A stretch of 64,000 bases of DNA from Schistocephalus solidus. Taxonomy: Eukaryota > Platyhelminthes > Cestoda > Diphyllobothriidea > Diphyllobothriidae. Of this stretch, positions 25,543 to 38,951 are shown in pieces. Every line of letters starts with the position of its first letter. Position 1 is the stretch's first letter. The translations under genes and the position numbers were made by a program. Location: positions 52,687 through 116,686 of the forward strand of contig WEDG01000432.1 of assembly GCA_017591395.1 (NCBI GenBank), in the 5' to 3' direction. The notes below the pieces were generated by a model, which had not been told where the DNA came from, did not search any database, and saw nothing but the letters and a program-made list of their open reading frames with translations.

Positions 25543-27731
25543 TAACCTGATAGTACTGAAAGTCAAACGGCCATGGAAGGTATACCAGGACTATTTTGCG
25601 CTCGCTCTTTTGTTTGGTCTACGAATTTCTTTTATTTGCATATATATGACTGTTGACAAACGGTCGGTGATGTCCAGTAGTTTGGCCTAGACCACTGTTT
25701 GCGCCTAAAACAAAGGCAACATTTTTTAAATTCCTGTAGGAAATGGCAGGGGAATGGACGCCTCTGGACCCGAACGTGATCTCTGGGTGTCGATGATGAG
25801 CAAATTAAATACCAATGTCCAATCAACCATTCCGCTTCGGGCCACACTTGTCTGAAGGTACATCTGCACATGCCGCTCCTCAGGATGCTTCACCTCCCAC
25901 CTCATCCTCCTTTTCTCGTGCAAAAGTGCCTTGATGATCGAGAGACTGAGCAAGCTACACATTAAATTGCGTCCTTTGAAATCATTTTTCTAAAGAATTG
26001 GGAACCTGCTTTCAGCGCGTTTGAAAAGGAACCAACTTATGTGAATTTGAACTGAGCTAATTATCAGCCATATTCTTTTAAAAATAAAGCCTTCGTCAGC
26101 ATACACTAACTCTTCATGTAGGCGCTGAGGTCTCAAATTATCTCTTTCGGAGGATATTTCTGCCACTCTACACCTCACGAAACTTCTGTGATATGATTTC
26201 ACTTTTTCGTCGTTTTGTTTATTTTCACTCCTTGCCTTAACCTGAGTAAAAGTTATAAGGGATAGTTCATGGGCATGCGTCAACTGGCACAACTTTCGTT
26301 ATCTCCAGGAGTTCAGCTAACGAGTGGGCAGAATGGGATCAAGCAAGATACTTGCCACAACAAGATAGGCTCACGCACCTACTCGAAAAATTATGAAGTA
26401 AAGTATCCAGTCGTAGCGACTGGTTCGTAGTCCGACGCATTGTCAACTTACAAATCACGTACCTTTTGTCGTACCAGACATAGGACCTCATGACCGACTA
26501 AAGATGGCGTCAATAGGCACCTAGTACACTGGTCACTCAATTACGAGTGCCCGCCCATATTCTTCCGGGCTGTATCTCGAATTCATATTGGTATTTCGTT
26601 GACGAATGCCTTATTTAAATGCATTGCTTTCAAAAGTTAGCGAAATTCCTTGCGTCAAATATCTACGATCGCATTCCTTCTTAGGACGGGCTGGATGTCA
26701 GCATAACTACGTGCGACAAATAAATCTGTCCGCTTTACACTAGCTCTTACTCATATACACAAACGGTTGCATCTTACCTGGTCTTACGATCACAGACTGC
26801 ATCATAATTGTGGACGATTTCTTTCCCACTAACGTGACGCGCAGGTGGAATTTTAAATTATGAAAATAACCCTACAGCCATACAAATTTCAAAACCGAAC
26901 GTCACGTATTCTAACTTTTTCAAAAATAATGAGAGATCCCCTACGAAACGAAACTGAAGAACCATATATAGGCTAGAAACAAAAGCCCACTTTGTGCATA
27001 AAGCCTGAAAACTTTTAGGACACGGTTGTTTGCCACAAAAGGATAAAAATATGTATGTGAGATAGCACACACCGGCTACGATTATGAATATGAAGAACTT
27101 ATATCACTGACATTGATCAATAATAAAAAATGGACACTGCGGTCGTTCGCGTCACTTTCGGTAGTTGACCTGCTCAAATATGTGACCTTTTTCTTCTAGC
27201 TAGTTGCGTGCGAGGACATGAACAAGATAGCTCGTTAGTGTACTAAAACGCGAGACGCAGATCTGTAGGTTGAGCTCCATGCCTTTTCTCTTACTGATTA
27301 GTAGACAGCTGTTCGGGCCCTGAACTAGGGACCTAGGACATTATGGCAGCCACATACTAAACACTAGGACTCCTCTCAGAGCCACAAATGGCCGTAGAGT
27401 TATTCATTGGCTCTGTGTCCATGGAAGACTACAGACTCGTGTGATCGCGACATCTTCAATTTTATTTTATGTTCCTGTGATTGCATGGAAAAATCTGCGT
27501 TCTCAGGCTTAGTAAAGTCTTCATCACTGATGCTTGTCAGCGATTTTCATCAGATATGTGGATTTCGAGAGAAAATTTTGTCCACTAGAAGTGTCTTGTT
27601 TTCGTCACTGGTGCATTTTTTCTTATTCGGCTCAAATGTCAATCTTTTCTTATCATTTAGCATGCGGGTTGGGGGGATGAAAATTACTTTAACACGTCTC
27701 ACGGATCCATTGGCAGCTGGAGTTTGCGTGT

Positions 27732-27746
27732 CGGCGGCGGCGGCGG
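27732..27746 (+). repeat. (CGG)5 short tandem repeat
   Basis: Five CGG units inside a locally GC-rich stretch. It produces open frames on both strands that are not taken as genes. Confidence 0.9.
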
Positions 27747-30700
27747 TGTCTGTCTCGTTTTGTCTCTTGTCCCAGTGTTGCTTGTCTGCAGCTCCTGTCT
27801 TTTTCGCGGGCAGTGGTGGTAAAATCAATTAGGATATCCGCGTCTGCATCCGGCCATGGTTATTTTCCGCTGTTTTTACGCCCAATCTGGGTCTGCGTGT
27901 GTTTCCATTCAATGGTTCCTTTGCTTTGAGTGGTTGCTGGGGACCTGGTGAATCACAAATACGTCACAACACGCTTAGTGTACGGCATTCCGAATTTCAA
28001 ACCCTTAGCCCTTTTCCCGCCGTGAGTTCATTCCATTAGTCAATGCTTTTGACATCTGGAAAAGCGAACGAGTGGTTGGACTCGGCAGTATTCCACTACC
28101 CGAGACGATGAGTTACTCCCCTTAACTGCTCTGGATTTTCCGTAAATGTGGGCAGGATGGGACCGTAGCCGGCGTTATTTTGAATTTAAGCCCATAAAAA
28201 ATGCTGCTTGTCGTTGCAAGCCTGGGCGCAGGCTCACGCCGCTCCAGCCTCCTGATTCTGATCGCGCCTCCGGTCTTTTCGACTCGTTCGTGACGCCGGG
28301 TTCAGTTGTGTAATGGATAAGTGAGTACGGCAGATGATGCGCAACTGTTCTATCTCTCGAAACAACTTCACATGTATGTCACAGCCCCTGCACCCGGCCC
28401 ACGGTGGGACAAACGATGGCCCTCGTCGGAATTGACCTTCAAAGTTTCGGGCCTGTGGGGGCTTTCCAGGCTCCCCGATGCGGTTTCCTTTGATACGAGC
28501 GGAACCGAGGCCAACAGGTGCTGTCTAGCCCGAATGGTAAGAGCTTGGATCTTGTGAAGATAAGTCAGAGGACTCCCTCTTATCTGTGGGTGACGCAATT
28601 GTGGATATGCTGTAGGGAACAATCTACTGAGTCAAAAAGAAAAGAAACCGGAAAATCTAATAGACCTCTGTGTTCTACCATTCAATCAAAGCTTAGTCTG
28701 GCTGCCTCCCGATGTAATAAAGTCGCGGAGTACCTGCTTACTTGGAATGGATGCTGAATTTCGGAATTTGGTAGATTTTTCGTCCTCCTCACTAAAGTTT
28801 ACTTCTTTTCTTTTGCTGATACTTCATACGTAACTCCGATCGTGAAATAACGCGTGTCCATTATGACAACATAGGAGTTTATGTGTTCTTGGCCTCTCTA
28901 TACTCCGAATTTATAGGCTTCTGTTGATATTACGTTTATCTGAAACACTAAGAAACTATAACTGCTTGATGTTCGTCATCTCTCTTGGAAGATTTACGTC
29001 CGTAAAAGCGAACTCCAGACATCGCAGAATTTCAGAGTGGTCACCGACGGATGATGTCGAAGCAAACGTGGATATTCCTTATCCGAGATTTGACTCGTGT
29101 TCGTGGGAATTGGTGACTTTACGTTTTATAAAACCGCCAGCTCCGCGGTACTTCAAATACTTCCTCAATATGATCAGTTTGACAAGTTTTTGAATTATTA
29201 CAACGCCCTGTAAGTCGTGTCTTGGAAGACTGCCAACTGACGCGGTAACTTAGTCGTCCCTGATCTGAAGTAAGGTTTAATGTTTTTGTTAGATCACTTT
29301 TATGTCACATTCATGCAATTGAGATCCAAGGCACCCTGTATAACCGTAACACTTGCTATGCCTGAACACGCCTCTGGTTCTCCAGACACTTTAGCTACAG
29401 GAGCTAGTTTGCCGAGGGAGATGGGAGTGTGGATGATGCTTAGTAAATCCGAATCACTTTAGAATACTTCCCACCATCCCACGTCAAGCATGCTTTGGAA
29501 CACACGGGGAACATCGTCTTTCGCGACGGCCTCTGTTCCTTTTCGGAGATCTATTACCCGCCGCCTCGTAAGATGGTTCGAAAGCTATAGGAGCAAATCA
29601 GCGTTATTCTCCAGACAGCAGATTTTAGGAATGCATCTGGCCCTGACTTTCGACATTGCTTTTGCGGCAGCTGAAAAAGCGCTCGGTGCCATTGTTAATT
29701 TGTCAACTGAGGCATTCTGTTTAGTGGTGCGGCGTTTCGCGATATCAAGGGCGGCCAGTGTGTTGTTTTCTTACTTCTCCATTGTGTTTTTCCTACCCAG
29801 GAAGGCAGCATTGATAGGATGTTTTGCGTGAGCACTTAAGATATGAGAGGTCATCCGTGAATGGATGCAAAAATTCGCGCTGGAGTTTATTCCTTCAAAA
29901 GAGTGCTGGTGTCGTGTGAAAATGACCTCATTTTTGTCGTTTTAATAAACAAAGAGTGGTAAAGGGCAGTGTCTTATGACCAAAATGGGCCCGCCCATGT
30001 ACATATAGGAAAATTCACACATGATTGGAGGAGAACAATATGACGGCTCGATTACAGGAGCCCACCATATCAGCTTCTTGAATTAAAAATTAGGGAACCA
30101 AATAATTTTTCGCCTCCAACTATGTATGTTTAGAGTGCTCTGTTACCTACAGGACTGCATGAAAGAGTGCATGTAAAGACGAGAACAGGGGATAACCGCA
30201 CCTGTCTCCAATAATTGCATTTCGGAAGACGTCAACTATACGGTGTTCGAATTACCTACAGATTGTAAGAATCGTGAAGACGATTGACCCCTTTGCACCA
30301 CAGGAAACGGCTAGAGTCGCTTTAAGACCTGGTGAAAATCGTGGCAGAGCATACGCGTCGAAGAATCTGAAAGGTGATTGAGGAAACATAATCAAGAAGA
30401 AATCACTATGCGTACTTTCAAGTTGCGATCAAATCTTCGAGGTTACATAGGCCGAAATTGGCGTGAGAGATCGCACTTGCATGAGCTGCAAACCGTTCGA
30501 TTCATGTTGCATTGGCCCACATTGCGATAAAAGGCGAACTTGGCTAAACCGCTCCATTTAATTTCAGCCCGACCTAGTGAGGCGGTGAGCGCCGTCTCTC
30601 ATGGCAATATCGGTTGGCCAAGTGGTTAGGCATATATCACTCCAGTGACAAACACACGCAATGACATCGTAACCACCGATGCAATTAGTTGGATGCGGTG

Positions 30701-30851
30701 ACAAAGCTATCATCGCACGAAGCATTGACATCTGTGAAGTCTTAGTATTGGAAAGTATGTTGTTGCGTAGTCCTTGCATCTTATAAACGCTGCAGCACTT
30801 ATACTCATGAAGAAGGAGCCACCATCACTGGAACAACAACTTTACTAGCCT

Positions 30852-32105
30852 GAGGTTTCAGATTCTCGTGCATCCATTTTCAGTGACAATCACACAAAGG
30901 GCAATATGGGGCACACGGGCGTAGTATTTATATGGCGTGGTTGACAAACCACCACCCGCCTACCGTATTTGGTAGTCCATGTGGTCCTCACTGGCGGTCG
31001 TAGTTGATGCGATGATTGCTCGTCGTTCCGTGCTCCAGTCGTTAATGGCCGTGCTTTCATCCCCGTTGTTGACCTTTGGCTTGACGATAACTCGACAATT
31101 TGTCACTCAGACCGTTGGCCACCCGCATTTTCCCTGCCAGTAATTTTGCCCAGGCAAAATCAATACGCGGAATATGGATCTGTGAGGACATAGCGTTTAT
31201 TAATAATCTGCGGTTGGAGAATCATGACTCAAGCAGCTCACCGCTTACGCGATTGTCACCTCTGACGAGAATGTGGGCCTCATCAAACTTGAAGATATGG
31301 CCGGGTGCCGTCGAAGTTAGCGTCCTCCCATGTCACCAGTGCTGTGTGCTCGGCCATTCGCGTGCTAAGTAGTCTCCCAGTTTCTCCGACGTAGTTGTTT
31401 ATGTCCACAACTGTTCGAGCCCTGGTAAACGACTCCAGACATTTGCTGTCTTGGCCCTTAGCCTTTCGACCGCATAACCTGGCCCCTGATGGTTACCTTC
31501 GGTCTGTGTGCAACTCCTACTGCAAGTGGTGTGAGGAGTTGACTGACGGCTTCCCAGACGTTCTTCATGCACGGGAGCGCTCGTCAAAATGTGGGACTGG
31601 TTGAGGTGTTTCCCTTATCTGGTTTAGATATATATAGCGGCTGACGAAGTTGCGAGGGTATCCATTCACGCTGAGGACCCGTCAGATATATTGTAGTTGA
31701 GCAAATTTTTCTTCGGTTTCACTGCAATGCGTCTCGACCCTCCGACGTAGCGCTCTTATACAACTGCGTTTATGGCTGATTTGGTGGTTGCTGTTGAAGC
31801 TCAGTACTTTCCTCATATTGACCACTTTCCTGAAAAATTTTGTTTTTAGATCATCACAACCTTTGTGGGCGACGAGGACGTCGAGGGAGGCTAGATGGTT
31901 GTTTTCCTTCTCCTCAGTCGTGAAGTGTATGTCCGGGAAGTCAGCGTTGAGAGGGCACTTGAATTCCAGCTTTTAATTCCGTTTGATCACAACAAAGGTA
32001 TAGTCAACATACCAAGCTCAGAATTTCGGTCTTTGTTTCTGAAGATTAGTGACCCCAACCATTGAAGGACCAAAATATCAGGCTAATAAAACCTTTTTAT
32101 CCGGT
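30852..32105 (-). pseudogene. Penelope-like element: RT end, GIY-YIG domain, tail and decayed hammerhead
   Basis: Reading down the minus strand: YVDYTFVVIK (mutated YVDD) near 32010; FPDIHFTTEEKENNHLASL; a fingers-to-thumb block with KVLSFNSNHQISHKRS and RRVETHCSETEEK; then NYVGETGRLLSTRMAEH near 31380, the GIY-YIG endonuclease start; then FDEAHILVRGDNRVSGELLE. Several stops and frameshifts break it. A degraded tail follows at about 31060-30900, and a decayed copy of the PLE terminal hammerhead sits at about 30852-30892. The element is non-autonomous and dead. Confidence 0.85.
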
Positions 32106-35034
32106 GAGTGTGTCGCCTTCTTCGCGACTACTTCCTACAACTCGCCTCTTGGCTTATATTAGTATCCCAATTTCTCTTATATGTGGCTGCCTCTGAGACT
32201 GGGGTCGAATATGACCCCCAAACTTCAATACAATTAAATTATTGGCTTAGTGATCAAGTTCGTTTCTCGTTTTCGATGTTATTATATCTCGAGACGCTTG
32301 CAAGTCCTTAAAAACTGAAATTTTCTCTCTGCGCCCTGCAGCTGCTGCACATAACCCTGGATACCAATGGAATATCCCAGACCTAGCCACTGGTTGAGAA
32401 GCCTACATTTAGTATGAGGAGAATCACCTGAGAGATCTGGTAGCTCAGATAAACGGAGAGATGTCCTCTGATGACTGAAAGTTGATGAGACAAAAGAAAC
32501 GTACGTAGGAAGATTCTGTGAGCTGTCAAAATCTAAGTCAGTGCTCCTTATACCGATGACGTCACAGTGCATATACTTCCAACCCAATTAACTGACAGTA
32601 TCTAACGCTTAAAAATTCCTCATCTTTTTTCGGGCAGACAAGATGCTGGTGGGTTTACGAGCCTGGAACTTGAATGCGTGCCGTTTAGTTTTATGGCAGT
32701 TCACGATCCGGGCACATATAACCTGAAAATTTAAACTTCTGCCGAATTGCTGGAGGGTGTATTTTAGGCCAGAAGTGGCTGAAGCGTTAAACCAGATACC
32801 CAATTTTCGACTTCAGACTTATTTTACGCACGCCTGAAAAAAAATCAAGCAATCGAAGGACTTTTGGACAGGTCTGTCGATGTTTGGCATCACGTTTCAC
32901 GCTGTTCTTATAAGCCAGTGATATTTAGTCTCATATTCAGCAAACTGTTGTCTGAACATGTGCACACATTCCGCGACGCCCTAGACGGCAGTTACATGAG
33001 TATTTGGTTTCAGCTTTGAAAGATTAGAACAAAACTTTGTCCATAACTGGTAATTATTGATTACGTGTCAGATAATACGAGACTGGCTTATATTACAACC
33101 GACCTGTGCCAAATCTTAAGTTACCAGTGCCCCTTACCCGTAAATGTAGCCAGGTGCGTAGCCCTAAGGAGCTGAACAACGAGGTGGCCGTTAGTTAACA
33201 GATCTGGTAGTTTGTTTGACTGAAAACCTACAGTTTATGATTCAAAATGCGCAAAGTCACGAACTTCGCACAAAAATTCTCGTAATGCGCAGGACGCCCA
33301 TCCCGTATCCGGGAAAGTTATACCGCTAACATTGAAAATATCAGTTAAGGAGACGCAGGCGGCAGCCATTCGGGTGCCAATTTGCGTATGTGCTCAAAAT
33401 TCCCTTCGGAAATCGTAATGGCGTAGCGTGACACAGTCAAGTGACAATATGCCGCGGGTATTCAATAGCTGTTTGTTTACGGTCCAAAGTATCAGTGGGG
33501 TAAAAATAGTTTCACACAGGTGTACTAATGCGTTGTGCAGAAAAATCGTTGCAACTTAGCAAAATACATATTTTAGGTATTGTAAGTTCCTTGTGAATCA
33601 ATAAGATTTCTCATACCTAAATTCACCTGATTTTCATTTACGTAAGATTATACTTTAGGGATTCAAAAGAATTTATTTTAAAGTTTTCTGGCTTAAATTA
33701 ATTTTCTTTTATAGCACAGCACACAAGGAAAATAGATTTTGAACTGCGATAGTAGCTGGCGTAAAAATTATGTAGATATCCAGAAAAGTTCAATTTTGCC
33801 GGCTTCATTTCAGTAAAATAGATTCCAAATGCCTTCTTCTTTCGTAAAAGGCATTCTGAGTCTCAAGTCAGTTCAAATAACAAAAAATAATGACATAAAA
33901 CATATACTGAATTGCCCACTCAGTTTTTTCATCACAATATATCATGAGTTAGGGCATGTGCTGCAGACCTACTAACCTTTTCAAGATACAACACACAACC
34001 AAGGAAAATTTATAATATGTTTGTGCCGGTCACCTTTCATTCCTTTTACTATTTGCCGCTTGTCGTCAGGCGAAGTTTGCACTCGCGATGTCCCTTCATT
34101 CAATTCCTTCCAGCCAGTGACGTCTCATATAGTCGCTGGGACTTTGTGACAAGCAAGTTTGAAAAATACCAGTAATTCCCAAGGTGATTTAACGTGCATG
34201 CGCCACCTTGCTTTGCAATCTGATTGAAAGAATTTGATCAAGACTGACAGTGAATAAGACGCAAATACTAGACTTTTAAAAAACATGCGGAGGTGGTAGG
34301 AAAGAACTTCTGCTTCTTGCTAAGTTGCAGGAATTAAGGCACAGCCCAAAAGGGTGCTTATATCCTCCTTTTGAAGTTAGCGGCTACACTTTCCTAGCAC
34401 ATTGTGTTTTTATGCTTAAAAATTGCTCTGAAAACTGATACGGGTAAGAAGAAGATTGATCGAATCTTACCACAAAATGAAATAACGTTGGCGCATTATC
34501 TTTCCTTGCCTTTTAACGTATGGACATTCATGCGATTGTGAGGCCTCTACCGTACCGTATCAAATCAGGAGGAAATAAGCATTTGAGTCGCTCTCATCGT
34601 CATTGTTGAAATCAGCCAATCTTGCATACTCCCAACTACGCAACAGCGTGTAAAATTTATAGGCTCCATCGGTGAGGCAGGACGGAAGGAGCCGGTAGCC
34701 TGTGACGTATGTTAGACTGGAACCTGCAGACCGCAGACCCTAATCTCACCTTAACACTAAAGCTAAACTTGATCTTAAACCCAACGCTAATTGGCTCGGA
34801 CGTTATCGGAAGTCATATGCACTACGGAGGGGTTCATATTCTCATAACTTAAATGATAACCATAATGCACTAAGTCACGGAGGCTAGTCAATTTTTCCTT
34901 CAACTTAGACACAACTCTCGGAAGATGTTAACGCTTTGGTTCCTTATCTTGAAGTCCCCCTTCTTTGTAGCGGACTTCCGAAGGTTAACATACCAAAAGG
35001 AACTGCATGCGACAAGTTTTCCTTTTACCGAGGG
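32106..35034. other. No gene recognised
   Basis: AT-rich sequence with a telomere-like repeat at its end; no conserved frame seen. Confidence 0.5.
34735..34850 (+). repeat. Telomere-like repeat family, copy 3
   Basis: ACCCTAATCTCACCTTAACAC and similar words, then a flank with CATATGCACTACGG, comparable to the flank of copy 1. Confidence 0.5.
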
Positions 35035-35049
35035 GGATTAACAACAGTT

Positions 35050-35320
35050 TCATGAGCTTTGTTGGTGAACGCTCATCGATCAGTTAGGGAAATCACTCGC
35101 CCCGCTCTGTCTATGGGCTCATTCTCGAGCCCCACAAGCACCCACACATCAACAAGTATTATATGCAGCTAAACATTGCTGGCAAAGACAAAGGAGACTG
35201 GAAGGGCCACTTCAGGCTCATTAGCCATCATCAGCTAGTCAAACAAAACTCCAGGTGGTGCAACACCCGAGGCTTGAACCCGTGACATGTTGATTAGAAG
35301 TTTAACGCTTATGTCCACAA
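35050..35320 (-). mobile_element. SINE copy, minus strand, near full length
   Basis: Tail, hammerhead region and tRNA head are all recognisable on the minus strand. The core CTGATGA is intact (35228-35234), but GAAA has become GAAG and stem I carries a mismatch, so the fold is probably inactive. Confidence 0.75.
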
Positions 35321-35589
35321 ATCTGACGTACAAATATTTTACACCCGATGCTTGACATCAACTACGAGAGAAGACAATGCCAGTGGCCGGTAAATTTGTT
35401 TCTCAGCTGGCTGCGCACTAAACATCCCAGCAATGAAACCCTTATCAATTTCAGTAAACAATGTCACGTACTAGGTTAGCGGTTCCTAAATCAACTTTAA
35501 GATCAACGATAAAATTACCCATCGGATCACCAATTCCATGCCGGCTTCCGACAAAACACAACAATCCGCCTGAATCCAACGTGAAATCA

Positions 35590-36030
35590 ATATCCATGCT
35601 ATATCCATTTACCACTCTGGAGGGCAGCCCCATCGTGCCAATGGATGCCGAGGCCCCACCCAAGAGGTTGGTCCACGGAGAGTTCGCTGAGGATACTCGA
35701 AGCCAATGCGGGGAAGGGTGACGACGGAAAGGCATAGCCAATACATAAAACATCAAGAAATCATTCGGATGCCTGGAAATGCCGCGCAGAGAATCGCCAG
35801 GTGCGATGATCTGCCGTGAAGACAAATAAATAGTCAATTTCAAGACGAATAGAGAGGCACATGAGCAGAATATAACCCAGATCCAGCATGCAACCACCTA
35901 AATCATGCCATCGTGTTCATTTTTTGCCACAGAGATTCAGAGCATGGATTGGCTTCGCTGAACATCTCCGGAACCAGCGAACTCTCAACTCGACCAAGTC
36001 ACCTTACAACGCACAGCACACCCCAGCCAT
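35590..36030 (+). pseudogene. Non-LTR retrotransposon (LINE) ORF2 C-terminal tail
   Basis: The frame reads VPMDAEAPPKRLVHGEF, then after stops RRKGIANT.NIKKSFG, and about 250 bases on QRFRAWIGFAEHLRNQRTLN. These match, in order, the usual flatworm LINE ending: RMDDERLPKRLFYGD, RRYKDTLK.SLK, and the C-terminal zinc-finger-like RTFRARIGL.GHLRTQ. Stops and frame changes make it dead. A 148-codon antisense frame over it (35451-35897) is regarded as a shadow. Confidence 0.6.
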
Positions 36031-36414
36031 CCTGTCTAAGATTGCAGCGTTTTCGTACTGCCTGTACGCAGAAATTTCACATAAATATGGACCAGTCCCG
36101 TTTTACAGAAGATGGGGTGAGGCAGCAGTACGGGGTCATGTATTCTGTAAAGAAATGCGATAGTGGTTAGAGCTCCCGATGCGCTGCTAGCTCTACGCCT
36201 GTGTGTGTGTCCATTTGCTAGGGTGGTGTGGATGTGACCGAATTAGCGTCATGTGAAAACAGTCATCGACATTCTGTTGAGTGTATTGGGTGAGAACTAA
36301 TTTTGTGGATACCTGGAATTTGCTGCCATCGAGTCAACAGTGCGTGTGTTCAGGCCGCACGCGAGCCTTGAGCACGTGATTTCTAGTGCGATGGATGGGC
36401 CAGAGGGGAAAGGT

Positions 36415-36562
36415 TTTTACCCTACCCCTGCTGCAAACGCACTTTCCAATCATGCATCGGTGTGATTGGTCATCTGCATACCATTCTCTAGCTACCGGTA
36501 AACATACACCTGGATTCTCGACAGGCATCAGATAATCGCATTTTTTCTGCCCACTTGATGTC
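36415..36562 (-). pseudogene. Kunitz-like cysteine pattern, possibly a decayed exon
   Basis: After an ATATCAG acceptor, the frame reads CDYLMPVENPGVC, then 15 residues (LPVAREWYADDQSHR) to the next Cys, then MIGKCVCSRGRVKTF. The G.C-15-C spacing with WY.D at the expected positions resembles a Kunitz inhibitor, a family expanded in tapeworms. The YGGC region is altered and the last two cysteines are missing, so this is at best a broken or divergent copy. Confidence 0.22.
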
Positions 36563-37811
36563 CTGATATTTGACACATAATTGGCCTGTTGGATCGTGTT
36601 TACATCCACGAATACATCCAGGAAAGCAGCACAGTCTGAATACACTTCACCCAATCGCAAACAAAAACACGCCTATTCTTCACAGGATCATACTCGGTCA
36701 CATGCGTACACAGGACAACTATCAAGCACACATCACACATCATTCAAGATGCATGTAATGCAATTTCTCAAGTTTTCTTTCATGGGTGGAACGCCGCGCC
36801 TGAAAATGTACACATCAGCTTACGTGATAAGCAAATTATCTAATATATCCTGATCGTATTACCACTTCCGGTTGCTAAATTTAGTCCACCATGGTTAACA
36901 AAAACAGTGTTTGTTTTGATAGTTAACTTGTGCATGCGATTTAATTTAAATTCATTTATAAGGTAGTCATTTAAACCCCAAAGTATCCTCGAATTTCCCC
37001 AAACATGTCTTGAATATAAATAGCACAGGTTTAATGGCACGCTTTGGAATAGACAACCTGCCTTCATATTATTCAGATTTCTGAAAGAAGCCCTTTGTTG
37101 AGTGCAAGTTTAGTCGGCAAATATGGGCCGAATTTTCCCTTGAGAAATTAAAATTTCAGGAAGTTTTGCCAAGGTGACTAAATTGGCTTTGGATAAAAAG
37201 TCAGTTCTCCAAATGCGAGCCATAAGTTTTTATTTTGTGGGCGTAATTTGGCTCGCTCATATGCTCTGATTAAGTAGATTCCACTGACTAATTAAAGTCA
37301 ATTAAAAGCAATGAACAGCACTGTCATTGTGAGCAAAGCACATTATCTAAACAGACTTAATTGGGTTAAACGCGGTTGTTTTCCTTGTCCTGTACTTTGT
37401 AGAGTGTAGAGGGAATCATAATTTATCAAAACAGACAAAACCTTTGCTGTGTGAATTATTTGACACGAAGCGCCCCAATTTATTATTTAAATCATTTTAA
37501 TCTTCAGTGGAATACACATAGCATCACCAGTTTCGCTTTATGTTTGTATATGATATCATTATTTGGACACAAAATGAACCCTAAAAGCTCGCATACCAGT
37601 TTTGAAAGTATACAAGACAGGACCACGTCTCAAAGGTGCACACACAAACGCTGGTTAGGTGCGATTTCACCTGCGTTCGAAGCAAGAAATGTTAAATCAG
37701 ATTTATAAAGAGAAAAATATAATGATATGAGACATCACATAAGTACGCGATAAATCACCACAATAACAATCATTAGCTAAGTATTCGTTTGACCTTATTG
37801 GGAAAACTAGA

Positions 37812-37896
37812 TGGTTTCGCTGGAATTCGAACCGACCACAGAAACAGGAAGCCTTTAGCGCAGTCAACGCTCTAGCCAAGTGCGCTACGTGGCCCA
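37812..37896 (-). repeat. tRNA-like pol III sequence, not the main SINE family
   Basis: The minus strand holds an A box (TAGCGCACTTGG) and B box (GGTTCGAATTCC) with GGTT/AACC ends and a long extra arm, recalling Leu/Ser-type tRNA. The arms do not close as a standard cloverleaf, so a tRNA pseudogene or another tRNA-derived SINE is more likely than a working tRNA. Confidence 0.4.
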
Positions 37897-38951
37897 ACCA
37901 GGAGCCATGAATTTAACCAAACTTGGGTCAATTTACCCGCTCAGCCTACTGCAACGTATGGAATCCAGGAATTCTACTACGGTAAGCCGACTGCCCAAAC
38001 AGGATTTCCTAAGCAAACAATCCAGAATCCACCAGATGACTTCCAGGCGCAATTAAGTAAGTAGATGGTTTTGCCAGATGTAAATAATTCAGTTGTGAAT
38101 CTGCTAATTTCTTTCAACATGTTGGTGTCCTTATTCCCTTTTTCCTTTTTCCGCAACCAGTTTTCTCACTGTTCTTTTTTTAATTTTCCGCTCCTCTCAC
38201 TGCTAGTTTTGGCTATCACGTCATCCCTCTCTCGATTTGAGATGAACATTGCAGTGCCTATTTGGGCTTATCTCACAGTTTTTCCTGCAGAAAGACGCCA
38301 AAGTGTTCCAGACTACGCAAATTCCAGGGCAGATCCTCTGGTTTGACTGACAATTTCGTTTACCTGTAAACCTTGTGCATAAATTATCCAGCTTATTCCT
38401 GTTAAGAGTAACTATTGAATTGAGGATATTATATTTTTCGGTGAAGGTATAAAACTTGGCAGCAACAGGCGTATCGAATAATTGAATACTAAGTTAGGAA
38501 AAACAATTTTCAAAACCTGAAATTCGACAGCGTTCAGTCATGAACATTGGTTGTGTCTCTTTCCACTTCACCATCCCCTCTCACCATGAGTGCGCCGGTC
38601 CGGCTCAGGCTACAGAGGGCTGTAGAAGGTAATACTGTTTGCAAGAGAATGGCCCTCCGAAAGTCAGATTGACCAAACCGATTGAGTCACGTGTGCATTC
38701 TGGCCGTCCAAGCACGGCAAATTCAAATTTTAAAACCTTTTTCCCAACTATAGTTGAAATCTGAATAGTCGTTTCAATTCACGTATGTTTATTTTAGTGT
38801 AGCAGTATACGTGTACATGGTAAGCAGTAAAATCAAAAGTATTCCAAACTCAGAAATTTAGCCCTCAGTTTCCAACACATGAACTCCACATTCCTCTTAG
38901 TCTGTAAAGTTAAAAATTCAGCATATTTGAAGTACGCTTTGGTAGTTCAAT

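Larger units (their letters stand above)
23489..30851. other. No firm gene; should contain the missing 3' end of the Slp gene
   Basis: Contains the PLE RT fragment at 24.4 kb and a CpG-richer stretch at about 27.7-28.6 kb with no assignable gene. The last C2B exon was not recognised. Confidence 0.5.

Noticed and set aside
25990..26292. 100-codon polar minus-strand frame with an acceptor-like TTTTACTCAG inside
   Set aside because: No recognised domain and no good donor; not enough to call an exon.
26317..26396. Phase-compatible candidate for the last Slp exon (NEWAEWDQARYLPQQDRLTHL, stop)
   Set aside because: Contains two Trp and ends in a stop, but the order does not match the C2B end of Slp proteins, and the acceptor lacks a good pyrimidine tract.
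27407..27832. Overlapping long open frames on both strands around a CGG repeat
   Set aside because: Low-complexity Ala/Cys/Ser composition caused by GC-rich repeats; no splice or homology support.
35451..35897. 148-codon minus-strand open frame
   Set aside because: Antisense to a recognisable LINE tail and without any domain of its own.
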